In this document: in pieces, positions 34,320-43,328 of the stretch
Layout: the number at the start of each line of letters is the position of its first letter
Position numbering within the stretch: position 1 is the first letter of the stretch
Assembly: GCA_022013685.1 (NCBI GenBank)
Contig: JAKLPV010000112.1
Location: 1-64,000 of the forward strand
Source: Anaerolineae bacterium
GTDB taxonomy: Bacteria; Chloroflexota; Anaerolineae; Anaerolineales; Villigracilaceae
Length of the DNA stretch: 64,000 nt
Direction of reading: 5' to 3'
Made by a program: the position numbers and the translations under genes
The notes under the pieces: generated by a model
The model's input: only the letters and a program-made list of their open reading frames with translations
What the model was told of the DNA's origin: nothing
The model's database searches: none

Positions 34320-35226
34320 CCTAAAGCAAACCCAACCCGGTATGTTTGGCTCGCAGAAATTTCAGGATCGTTTGAGCGTTATTGTGCGCCTGGTGATCGC
34401 CGTCTTCTTGATCCTGTTTGCCATCTTCCCTGTGCTCTGGATCATTTCAGCATCCTTCGATAATTCAAATTCGCTGGCAACCCAAAGCCTGATCCCGGCC
34501 AATTTCGGGATCAGAAATTACGAGCGCCTTTTCAACCTGGATCCGAATTTTCGCTTCGGCGAACTGAATTACTGGCGCTGGCTGTTCAACTCGATCAAGG
34601 TATCGGGTATTTCGACGATCTTAAGCCTCAGCCTGACCACCATGGCTGCTTATGCCTTCTCGCGCCTGCGTTTTGCGGGCCGGGTTACATTGCTTAAAGC
34701 GATCCTGCTCATCCAGGCATTTCCCAATATCCTGGCTATCGTCGCCATCTATGTGATCGTTTTTCAGTTCGGCCAAATTATCCCCGCCCTGGGATTGAAT
34801 ACTCACGCCGGTTTGATCATGGTTTACCTGGGCGGCTCAATGGGCATGAACATCTGGCTGATGAAGGGTTTCCTCGACACCATTCCGCGCGCAATTGACG
34901 AATCCGGCATGATCGATGGCGCATCCTACTGGCAGATTTTCATATATTTAATCCTGCCGCTCTTGCGCCCCATCCTTGTTGTCATCGGTCTGTTGGGCTT
35001 CATCGGCACCTACGGCGACTTCATCTTGGCCCGCATCCTGCTGACCGATATCAAGGAATACACCCTGATGGTCGGCCTGCAAATTTTCACCGCCGGCCAG
35101 TTCGACCAAAAGTGGGGCGTCTTTGCCGCTGGTGCCTTGATTGGCGCCCTGCCGATTATGACCATTTACCTCACGCTTCAAGATCATATAGCGGGCGGGT
35201 TGACGGCTGGCGCAGTCAAGGAATAA
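34312..35226 (+). CDS. malG: Maltose ABC transporter permease MalG
   Basis: FPVLWIISASFDNSNSL, LTTMAAYAFSRLRFAGR, WLMKGFLDTIPRAIDESGMIDGAS. Confidence 0.93.
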   Translation: MANLKQTQPGMFGSQKFQDRLSVIVRLVIAVFLILFAIFPVLWIISASFDNSNSLATQSLIPANFGIRNYERLFNLDPNFRFGELNYWRWLFNSIKVSGISTILSLSLTTMAAYAFSRLRFAGRVTLLKAILLIQAFPNILAIVAIYVIVFQFGQIIPALGLNTHAGLIMVYLGGSMGMNIWLMKGFLDTIPRAIDESGMIDGASYWQIFIYLILPLLRPILVVIGLLGFIGTYGDFILARILLTDIKEYTLMVGLQIFTAGQFDQKWGVFAAGALIGALPIMTIYLTLQDHIAGGLTAGAVKE

Positions 35227-35268
35227 ACTATGTGGCGCGCTTGCGCTCTTGCTTTCTGTTCTCGTGGG

Positions 35269-35297
35269 GATAGCCCTGTTGCAGCAACAGGGCTATC
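35269..35297 (+). terminator. Hairpin downstream of malG
   Basis: GATAGCCCTGTT-gcagc-AACAGGGCTATC. Confidence 0.6.
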
Positions 35298-35363
35298 TTG
35301 ATTCAAAGGCCAGGCCGGGGTTGTGGACAACCGCGCCATCAGCATTGAAGTAAGCGCGAGGGC

Positions 35364-35442
35364 TGCTCAGATTTGTCCGTGGCCAATTCGGGCGACCCGA
35401 ACCACATCTACCGCAACAACGGCGCAATTTTGTCCGCGCCGT
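35364..35442 (+). pseudogene. Possible remnant of an FG-GAP/VCBS-repeat coding sequence
   Basis: One frame reads SDLSVANSGDPNHIYRNNGAILSAPF, preceded by a stop; no intact ORF. Confidence 0.4.
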
Positions 35443-35528
35443 TCCCGCCTGCTTACCGAACGGGTTGCCGGTTGGCACGCAGTGTCCAGACACAGAATTC
35501 TTCTGTATTGGAAGATTAAAGAGAATCA

Positions 35529-35590
35529 CGCAAAGGCGCAAAGACCGCGAAGAAAAACCCAATTTAATAAAAAACTTTGCGTCCTTTGCG
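35529..35590. repeat. Intergenic inverted repeat of CGCAAAG-type units
   Basis: CGCAAAGGCGCAAAG (35529-35543) against CTTTGCGTCCTTTGCG (35575-35590). Confidence 0.65.
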
Positions 35591-35662
35591 ACTCCCTGGC
35601 ACTGCCCGCCAGGGCAAGTGTTGCGCGAAAATTTAGGTTTTCAAACAAGGAGTAACCACCCC

Positions 35663-37120
35663 ATGAACGTCCAAACCCCTGAATGGGTTAAAAACGCCGT
35701 TTTTTACCAGATCTTCCCAGACCGTTTCCGCCGCAGCGGTCAGACCCGCCACGCCCGCGGAATCAAACTCAAAGACTGGGGCGCGCCGCCCGAAGAACAA
35801 GGCTACCAGGGCGGCGACCTGTACGGAGTCGTCGAGAAATTGGATCACCTGAAGGATTTGGGCGTCACCGCCATCTACCTCAACCCGATCTTCTCGGCGG
35901 CATCCAACCACCGCTACAACGCTTACAACTTCCTCGAAGTCGATCCGCTGTTGGGGGGCGAAGCCGCTTTCCGCGCCCTGCTCGACGAAGCCCACGAACG
36001 CGACATGAAGATTGTCATCGATGGCGTCTTCAACCACTGCGGACGCGGCTTCTGGGCCTTCCACCACATCATGGAAAACGGCGGCGACTCGCCTTACATC
36101 GACTGGTTCCACGTCCGCGACTACCCGCTCTACGCCTACCCCACCGATGCCAGCCAGCAGCCCAACTACGCGGCCTGGTGGAATCACGCCTCCCTGCCCA
36201 AATTCAACACCCACAACCCCGGCGTGCGCGATTACATTTTCACTGTCACCCGCCACTGGCTCGAGTTCGGCGCTGACGGCTGGCGTCTCGACGTTCCCGA
36301 AGAGATCAAAGATGACTCCTTCTGGCAGGAATTCCGCGACGTGGTCAAGGGCGTCAACCCCGAAGCTTACATCGTCGGCGAAATCTGGCACGAAGCCGCT
36401 CACTGGCTCAAAGGCGATATGTTCGATGCCGTGATGAACTACCAGGTTACCGCCCCCATCCTCGGTTTCTTTGGCCGCCACAACCTCAACAAAAACTGGA
36501 GCCATTCTGACCTGAACTGGGCTGCCACCGATGCCCAGGGCTTCAAGCGTGACATCGAAACCCTGCTCAATCGCTACGACTGGGAAATTAACACCGCCCA
36601 GATGAACATGCTCGACAGCCACGACATGCCGCGCGCCCTCTGGCTGATCAACGACGACCAGGCCGCCTTCCAACTTTCCATCCTGTGCCAGATGACCCTG
36701 CCCGGCGCGCCCTGCATCTATTACGGCGACGAAGCCGGTCTTTCTGCCGGAACCGATCCGTTTTGCCGTGAAGCCTTCCCCTGGGCCAGCTTCGAAGCCA
36801 ATCCGCACTCCCTGAGCGATTTTTATCGCAAAGCCACCGCCCTGCGCCACGCCCACCCTTCCTTGCGCACCGGTGACTTCAGCATTCTTCATGCAGATGG
36901 CGACCTGCTGGCCTATCGCCGCCGCATCGAAGGCGAGCAAGCCCTGGTGTTTTTCAACGCCGGAAAATCAGAGCGCGCCACCCTCAGCCTGCCCGCTGAC
37001 CGACTGGCATCTCAAACCTACCAGCCCGCCTGGCCCGCCACTGCCGGAGCATTTACCGTTAAAAACGGCGCGCTGACTGTCGAACTTGCGCCCCAGTCCG
37101 CATTGGTGCTGGTGGCTTAG
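35663..37120 (+). CDS. GH13 alpha-amylase family enzyme (neopullulanase/cyclomaltodextrinase-like)
   Basis: VFYQIFPDRFRRS, VIDGVFNHCGRGFWAF, DGWRLDVPEEI, EIWHEA, LDSHDMPRA. Confidence 0.93.
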   Translation: MNVQTPEWVKNAVFYQIFPDRFRRSGQTRHARGIKLKDWGAPPEEQGYQGGDLYGVVEKLDHLKDLGVTAIYLNPIFSAASNHRYNAYNFLEVDPLLGGEAAFRALLDEAHERDMKIVIDGVFNHCGRGFWAFHHIMENGGDSPYIDWFHVRDYPLYAYPTDASQQPNYAAWWNHASLPKFNTHNPGVRDYIFTVTRHWLEFGADGWRLDVPEEIKDDSFWQEFRDVVKGVNPEAYIVGEIWHEAAHWLKGDMFDAVMNYQVTAPILGFFGRHNLNKNWSHSDLNWAATDAQGFKRDIETLLNRYDWEINTAQMNMLDSHDMPRALWLINDDQAAFQLSILCQMTLPGAPCIYYGDEAGLSAGTDPFCREAFPWASFEANPHSLSDFYRKATALRHAHPSLRTGDFSILHADGDLLAYRRRIEGEQALVFFNAGKSERATLSLPADRLASQTYQPAWPATAGAFTVKNGALTVELAPQSALVLVA

Positions 37121-37124
37121 CCCA

Positions 37125-37177
37125 CAAGCCCTGAGCGGAGGCCCTGAGTGAAAACGAAGGGCCGTAGTCGAAGGGCG
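37125..37177 (+). repeat. REP-like element
   Basis: CAAGCCCTGAGCGGAGG...CGTAGTCGAAGGGCG. Confidence 0.65.
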
Positions 37178-37195
37178 ATGTCCAAAGGACACTCA

Positions 37196-38899
37196 ATGAA
37201 ACTAAAACTCCTTACCTATATCCTCCTTCTGACCATCCTCACCGCCTGCGCCCCAGCCGCCACTCCCACCCTGGCTCCGGCCACCGTTGCCCCGGCTACC
37301 CAAGCCGCTCCGGACGAACCAACTCCCGTCCCGACCGGTGAACCCGGTAACCTGACCGGCCTCGAACCCGGCTGGTGGAATGATGCCGTCTTTTACCAGG
37401 TCTTCGTGCGCAGCTTCAAAGATTCTGACGGCGACGGTGTCGGCGACTTCAACGGCCTGACGGAAATGCTCGATTACCTGAACGACGGCGACCCATCCAC
37501 GACCACCGACCTGGGCATAACCGGAATCTGGTTGATGCCCATCACCCAATCGCCCAGCTACCACGGCTATGATGTCGTCGATTACTACAGCGTCGACAGC
37601 GAATACGGCACGAAGGAAGATTTCCAGCGCATGGTCGAGGAAGCCCACAAACGCGGTATCAGCGTCATCGTCGATCTGGTGCTCAACCATACCGGGCTTG
37701 ACCATCCCTGGTTCAAAGCCTCCGATGCGGGTGACCCAAAATATCGTGATTGGTACATCTGGAGCGACGAAAAGACCTCCTACCTCGGCCCCTGGGGACA
37801 GCCGGTCTGGTATCCTGCCAAGGACGGTTATTACTACGCCGTTTTCTGGTCCGGGATGCCCGACCTGAACGTTGAAAATCCCGAAGTTACCCAGGAACTC
37901 TACAACATCACCGAGTTCTGGCTGAAAGACATGAACGTCGATGGTTTCCGCCTGGATGCGATCCGCCATTTTGTTGAGCAAGGCAGCGCCCAGGAGAACA
38001 CCCCCAAGACCCACGCCTGGCTGCAAGGCTATTTCCAGTTCTACAAATCACTCGACCCGACCGTTTTCACCGTTGGTGAAGCCTGGACAGAGACATCCGA
38101 AGTGCTCGATTACATCGGCGACGAGGTTGATATCGCCTTCGAGTTCGATCTGGCTGAAGATTTTGTGCGCGCTGCCAACGGTCCAATTGCCAGCGCCGCC
38201 TCCCAGCAACTGAAAACGGTTATCGAAAACTATCCTGCCGGGCAGTATGGCGTCTTCCTGACCAATCATGACCAGAATCGGGTAATGAGCAACCTCGGCG
38301 GCGATTTCAACAAAGCCAAGCTGGCCGCAGTCATGCTCCTGACCGCTCCCGGCGTGCCGTTCATCTATTACGGCGAAGAAATCGGTATGACCGGCACCAA
38401 ACCCGACGAAGACATCCGCCTGCCGATGCAGTGGAGGGCCGATGGTCCCGGCGTGGGATTCACGACCGGCCAACCCTGGCGCGCCGCAGCCCTGGATTGG
38501 CCGACCACCAACGTTGCTAGCCAGAACGTTGACCCGGATTCGCTGCTCAGTCTGTATCGCACTCTCATTCAACTGCGCAACAATCACGCCGCCCTGCGCA
38601 CCGGCGAAACGCTCATCATTGCTCCCGGCTCCCAGCGTTTGTATTCCATCCTGCGCTATGATGAGAACGAAGCCTTCCTCGTTCTCATCAACAGTCACCC
38701 CAATCATCAAAACACAGATTTGTACGGGCTGAGTCTCGAATCCAGCCCGCTGCGCGAGGGTATGACCGTTGAAACCGTCATCGGCCTCGAAGGCGCATCC
38801 ATGCCCACGCTGAACGCGAACGGCGGATTTGAAGATTATCACCCCTTCGCCGAACTCCCCCCGCACTCGGCCACCATCCTGCACTTTACCTGGCCGTAA
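37196..38899 (+). CDS. Secreted GH13 alpha-amylase family lipoprotein
   Basis: Lipobox LTILTAC; VFYQVFVRSFKDSDGDGVGDFNGL, DLVLNHTGLDHPWF, DGFRLDAIRHF, GEAWTE, TNHDQNRV. Confidence 0.93.
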   Translation: MKLKLLTYILLLTILTACAPAATPTLAPATVAPATQAAPDEPTPVPTGEPGNLTGLEPGWWNDAVFYQVFVRSFKDSDGDGVGDFNGLTEMLDYLNDGDPSTTTDLGITGIWLMPITQSPSYHGYDVVDYYSVDSEYGTKEDFQRMVEEAHKRGISVIVDLVLNHTGLDHPWFKASDAGDPKYRDWYIWSDEKTSYLGPWGQPVWYPAKDGYYYAVFWSGMPDLNVENPEVTQELYNITEFWLKDMNVDGFRLDAIRHFVEQGSAQENTPKTHAWLQGYFQFYKSLDPTVFTVGEAWTETSEVLDYIGDEVDIAFEFDLAEDFVRAANGPIASAASQQLKTVIENYPAGQYGVFLTNHDQNRVMSNLGGDFNKAKLAAVMLLTAPGVPFIYYGEEIGMTGTKPDEDIRLPMQWRADGPGVGFTTGQPWRAAALDWPTTNVASQNVDPDSLLSLYRTLIQLRNNHAALRTGETLIIAPGSQRLYSILRYDENEAFLVLINSHPNHQNTDLYGLSLESSPLREGMTVETVIGLEGASMPTLNANGGFEDYHPFAELPPHSATILHFTWP

Positions 38900-38905
38900 A
38901 TTCAT

Positions 38906-38956
38906 CAAGCCCTGAGCGGAGTGACGAGTGGCAACGAGGAGCGCAGTCGAAGGGCG
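38906..38956 (+). repeat. REP-like element
   Basis: CAAGCCCTGAGCGGAG...CGCAGTCGAAGGGCG. Confidence 0.65.
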
Positions 38957-38967
38957 TGTCGAGTGAC

Positions 38968-39075
38968 AGCAATTGTCATTTCGATAGCAATTGTCATTTC
39001 GAGCACAGCGAGAAATCTTAACCCATGCAGAAGATTTCTCATTCGCCGCTATGCGGCTCCTTCGAAATGACAATT
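38968..39075. repeat. Nested inverted-repeat element with internal 17-bp direct repeat
   Basis: AGCAATTGTCATTTCGA at 38968-38984 and 38986-39002; outer arm TCGAAATGACAATT (39062-39075); inner GAGAAATCTT/AAGATTTCTC (39010-39019/39031-39040). Confidence 0.8.
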
Positions 39076-39160
39076 CCACAAAAAAACTCCGCGCTCTCTG
39101 CGTAATCCGTGTCCATAAAAAAAATGGCCTGTTACCGATAAAGTGTAACCACAATAACCC

Positions 39161-39225
39161 GCCCTTCGACTACGCCGCGCAATCCTTCGATTTCACTCAG
39201 GAGCGCGCGGCTCCGCTCAGGACTT
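39161..39225 (-). repeat. REP-like element, inverted orientation
   Basis: GCCCTTCGACTACGCCGCG...GGCTCCGCTCAGGACTTG. Confidence 0.65.
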
Positions 39226-39245
39226 GAATATCAAAGGACTCTCAC

Positions 39246-41018
39246 ATGGACGATTTTATTTTTGGCACCCTCGCCACCGAAGAACTGCGCCTGCGCCATA
39301 TCCGCTCCCTTCGCGAAGGCATCACCCATGCCCAGCGCCGCGCGCCGCGCGATCCGCTCCCCGGCCAACTCGTCAGCCTCGAATTGACCATCGGCCCCAA
39401 ACATCCCCAGCAGCAGGCCTGGGCCTACTGGACGAACGACGGCAGCGACCCCGTCGGCCAAAATGGACAGGCCCAAAACGGCTACGCAACCCCGCTCATC
39501 CCGATCGATGCCGAATGGGATACCCTCGTCTGGGGTTATGTGCGCCGATTCCGCGGCCAAATCCCCGGCCAGGAACCTGAAACGGTTGTCCGCTATCGCA
39601 TCGCGGCGGGCGGCCCCGGCGGGGAAGTCTACGCCGATGAAGGCACTTTTTACGCCTACTACGTGGACAACGACCCGCCGCCAGACTGGACGCGCGATGC
39701 CGTTCTCTACCAGATTTTTGCCGATCGCTTCTTCGACCCGTCGCCTGAATTCCCCTTCACAGAGCCAAAACCCAGCCTGAAGTGCAATGGGACTCTACGC
39801 GGTATCACCGCCAAACTGGATTACATCGCCGGGTTGGGAGTCAACTGTCTGTGGCTGACGCCCATCTTCCCCAGCCCCAGCTACCACGGCTACGACGCGA
39901 CCAGTTTCTACGAGGTCAACCCGCGCCTCGGAACGAAGGAAGATTTTCGCCAACTGCTCGACGAAGTTCACAAACGCGGCATGAAACTGCTGATGGATTT
40001 TGTCCCCAATCATTGGTCGAACCAGCACCCGACCTTCGTCGAATCCCAAAAGAACAAGAAAAGCCCCCATTTCGAATGGTACACCTGGAAAACCTGGCCG
40101 CACGATTACAAAACCTTCTTCGGGGTCAAAACCCTGCCACAAATCAACCTGCGCAAACCCGAAGCCCGTGAACATGTTTTGGGCGCGGCAAAATACTGGC
40201 TCGATTTCGGCGTGGACGGTTTCCGAGTCGACTATTGCATCGGCCCCAGCCCCGATTTTTACGCCGAATTCCGGCGCGTGACCCGCACCACCAACCCCGC
40301 ATCGTGGACGTTTGGCGAGGCGGTCGATCCGCCCGATTCGCAGATCACCTTCGAAGGCGGCATGGACGGCGCCCTCGACTTCATGCTGCTCGAAGCCATG
40401 CGCCAGACCTTTGCCTTTGGCCGCTGGGACGCGCGCCGTTTTGCCGATTTTCTCGACCGCCACGAAGCCTTCTTCCCTGAAACCTTCAGCCGCCCCTCCT
40501 TCCTCGACAACCACGATATGAACCGCTTCCTGTGGGTGGCTGAAAATGACAAGCGCAAACTGCGCCTGGCAGCCCTCTGTCAGTACACCCTGGCAGGCGC
40601 GCCTATTATTTACTATGGCACCGAAGTCGGCGTTTCGCAGGAACGCGATATGATCCAAAACGGACGCGCCATCCACGAAGAAGGCCGCCTGCCCATGCCC
40701 TGGGACGCCTCCAGGCAGGATGGCGAACTGTATGACTATTATCGCGGCCTGGCCCGGTTGCGCCACAACCACCTCGCCCTGCGGCGTGGAACGCGTCAAA
40801 CCATTCACGCCGATGAAGCTGTCCTGGCTTACCGCCGCGCTGATGGCGCGGATAGCCTGGTGACAGTGTTGAACGTTTCTGCCAACCCTGCCACCCTGAC
40901 AATTTCCATTCCCGAATCAAACAACCACTTTGCCACCGGCCTCGACTGCCGCGTTGAAAGTGTGGCTGGCAAAGTCAAAATCCACCTACCAGGCTATGGC
41001 GGAGTAGTTTTGGGGTAA
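39246..41018 (+). CDS. GH13 enzyme with N-terminal beta-sandwich domain (maltogenic amylase/cyclomaltodextrinase-like)
   Basis: AVLYQIFADRFFDPSPEFPF, LMDFVPNHWSNQHPTF, DGFRVDYCIG, GEAVDPP, LDNHDMNRFLWV. Confidence 0.92.
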   Translation: MDDFIFGTLATEELRLRHIRSLREGITHAQRRAPRDPLPGQLVSLELTIGPKHPQQQAWAYWTNDGSDPVGQNGQAQNGYATPLIPIDAEWDTLVWGYVRRFRGQIPGQEPETVVRYRIAAGGPGGEVYADEGTFYAYYVDNDPPPDWTRDAVLYQIFADRFFDPSPEFPFTEPKPSLKCNGTLRGITAKLDYIAGLGVNCLWLTPIFPSPSYHGYDATSFYEVNPRLGTKEDFRQLLDEVHKRGMKLLMDFVPNHWSNQHPTFVESQKNKKSPHFEWYTWKTWPHDYKTFFGVKTLPQINLRKPEAREHVLGAAKYWLDFGVDGFRVDYCIGPSPDFYAEFRRVTRTTNPASWTFGEAVDPPDSQITFEGGMDGALDFMLLEAMRQTFAFGRWDARRFADFLDRHEAFFPETFSRPSFLDNHDMNRFLWVAENDKRKLRLAALCQYTLAGAPIIYYGTEVGVSQERDMIQNGRAIHEEGRLPMPWDASRQDGELYDYYRGLARLRHNHLALRRGTRQTIHADEAVLAYRRADGADSLVTVLNVSANPATLTISIPESNNHFATGLDCRVESVAGKVKIHLPGYGGVVLG

Positions 41019-41165
41019 AGTTTGATATATAATGCCCGTGGTCATGATATTGCGCATTCCCGCTCCTATAAAAAAAAAAACGCAACACCGTGCTGCGCAT
41101 TGTGACCGGGACGGGTATAATCATACCGTTCTTATTTTTTACCCAATCTCTCTCAAGGATACCTT

Positions 41166-43199
41166 ATGCCGCTTGCGCAGGGCGATTTACTAAACAGTCG
41201 TTATCGCATCATAGAAGTCCTCGGCCATGGCGGCATGGGCTCGGTTTATCGTGCCCATGACGAAAGTCTCGATGTAGATGTTGCCGTCAAGGAAAACCTC
41301 TTCACCACCGAAGACTATGCCCGCCAATTCCGACTCGAAGCCACCATTCTGGCCAGCCTGCGCCACGTCAATCTGCCGCGCGTATCTGATCACTTCGTTA
41401 TGCCTGACCAGGGACAGTACCTGGTCATGGATTATATTGAAGGCCCCGACCTGCGCCAGATTCTCGAAAAGAACGGCCCGATCAGCGAAGAAGAGGGCAT
41501 TCGCATCGGCGCAGCCATTTGTGACGCACTCACCTTCCTTCATACCCGCAATCCCGCTGTCTTACATCGCGATATCAAGCTCGGCAACATAAAGCTCGTC
41601 CCCGATGGGCACATCTGCCTGGTCGATTTTGGGCTGGCAAAAATCATTGAAGGCGACCAGCCGACCATGACCGGTGCACGCGCCATGACCCCTGGCTACT
41701 CCCCGCCTGAACAATACGGCTCATCACGCACCGATGCCCGCTCTGATGTTTACTCTCTCGGCGCAACACTCTACGCCGCATTGACCGGATTCATCCCTGA
41801 AGACAGCTTGGCGCGCGCCCTGGAAGGGCTTGAACTCACCCCGATCCGCAAGCGCAACCCGAAAATATCAGAGCGCGTTGCCGCTGTGATCGAAAAAGCG
41901 ATGGAAACCTCGGCCGCGAATCGCTTCCAAAGCGCACGCGACTTCAAACAAGCGTTGATGGGAACAGACAACCCTTCACAACCCCTCGCCACAGGCTCGC
42001 AGCCAGCGCAAAATGCCACTCCGCCCATTGGCAACCCGCCCAAAAAACCGGCTCGTACCTTTCGCGCCCGCCCGCTTCTTTTCCTGAGCATCATCGTCAT
42101 TCTCACCCTTGTCGGATTATTCTATACAATGCCGGGAATTTTTCCATTTCAAGCCGCTGAAATACCATCCCCAGCCGCTACCGTTACCGTTACAAAACCA
42201 CCTTTACCTGCCGCCGTTTCAGAGGCCAGCGCCACCCTGACAGTGACAGCCAGCGCCTCGCCTGCTGCCACATCCGTAGCCACCCGCACGCCAACAGCAA
42301 CACCCGCCCCCACGAACACCAGTATCCCCCTGCCCACTCCTCTCGGAGGCGGCAGTACAGGGAAAATCGCCTTTGTCACCATGCGCGAAGGGTCGCCCCA
42401 AATCTACACCATGAACCCCGATGGCACACAGCAGGAGCGCATGTTCCTGGCATCTGCCGGCGCCTGCCAGCCCAGGTGGTCACCTGATGGCACAAAACTG
42501 GCCTACATCTCACCCTGCCTGGGTCGTCAGTTGGAATATTCCAATACCAGTATCCTGATATATAACCTGAAAACTGGCGAAATCGAGAGCCTGCCATCTG
42601 AGCCCGGCGGCGACTTCGACCCATCCTGGTCACCCGATGGAAAATATATTGTTTTTACCTCCCGGCGCACCGGTATGCCGGTAAACCCCTACTCGCAAAT
42701 TTTCAAGATCGAACTGGATGAACTTAAAGTTACCCGCCTGACCATAACCGATGCTACCCAGCCAGCCCGCCAACCGGCATGGTCGCCCGATGGCAGCAGC
42801 ATTCTCTACTCCCTCAATCGCCGTTCAGTGTGGCAACTATGGAGCATGTCTGTTGATGGTGAAAACCCCACCCAAATCCTGCGCAGCGGGGGAGGCAACA
42901 ACGATACACAACCAGCCTGGGCCCGCGATGGTATGTCCATCTACCTTACCCAGAGCGGCACAGGGCCAAATGACCCGGCCCGGCTGATGCAATATCAGTT
43001 GGGAGAAGAATCGGCCGCACGCCTGCCCGTGTTCATTTCCCTGCGCGACGCCAGCCTATCTCCCGATGGCCAATGGCTGATCAGCGAAGGGACCGACGGC
43101 AAGAATATCGACATCTATCTGTTCGATATCATAAACAACCAGACCCAGATATTAACAAACGATCCCAAAGATGATTTTGACCCCGATTGGCAGCCTTAA
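41166..43199 (+). CDS. Serine/threonine protein kinase with TM segment and C-terminal PD40/TolB-like propeller
   Basis: LGHGGMGSVYRAHD, HRDIKLGNIKL, VDFGLAKI; RWSPDGTKLAYIS, SWSPDGKYIVFTS, AWSPDGSSILYS repeats. Confidence 0.94.
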   Translation: MPLAQGDLLNSRYRIIEVLGHGGMGSVYRAHDESLDVDVAVKENLFTTEDYARQFRLEATILASLRHVNLPRVSDHFVMPDQGQYLVMDYIEGPDLRQILEKNGPISEEEGIRIGAAICDALTFLHTRNPAVLHRDIKLGNIKLVPDGHICLVDFGLAKIIEGDQPTMTGARAMTPGYSPPEQYGSSRTDARSDVYSLGATLYAALTGFIPEDSLARALEGLELTPIRKRNPKISERVAAVIEKAMETSAANRFQSARDFKQALMGTDNPSQPLATGSQPAQNATPPIGNPPKKPARTFRARPLLFLSIIVILTLVGLFYTMPGIFPFQAAEIPSPAATVTVTKPPLPAAVSEASATLTVTASASPAATSVATRTPTATPAPTNTSIPLPTPLGGGSTGKIAFVTMREGSPQIYTMNPDGTQQERMFLASAGACQPRWSPDGTKLAYISPCLGRQLEYSNTSILIYNLKTGEIESLPSEPGGDFDPSWSPDGKYIVFTSRRTGMPVNPYSQIFKIELDELKVTRLTITDATQPARQPAWSPDGSSILYSLNRRSVWQLWSMSVDGENPTQILRSGGGNNDTQPAWARDGMSIYLTQSGTGPNDPARLMQYQLGEESAARLPVFISLRDASLSPDGQWLISEGTDGKNIDIYLFDIINNQTQILTNDPKDDFDPDWQP

Positions 43200-43271
43200 T
43201 GATTCCGAAAAAGGTCTAACGTTCCTCTTATTGACGCTCACATCCCTGCATGTTATGATTAATTTTGTTTT

Positions 43272-43298
43272 TTAGCACTCGGCTATCGCGAGTGCTAA
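43272..43298 (+). promoter_or_regulatory. CIRCE element (HrcA operator)
   Basis: TTAGCACTC-N9-GAGTGCTAA, matching the CIRCE consensus, directly upstream of hrcA. Confidence 0.97.
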
Positions 43299-43328
43299 AA
43301 AATGCCACCGGGTTGCCACCATTTTAAA

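Noticed and set aside
35633-36940. 435-aa - strand ORF opposite the GH13 amylase
   Set aside because: Shadow ORF; the + strand has complete GH13 catalytic motifs.
41066-41080. A10 tract upstream of the second Ser/Thr kinase as a contingency locus
   Set aside because: It lies in non-coding DNA and no promoter with spacing through the tract could be supported.
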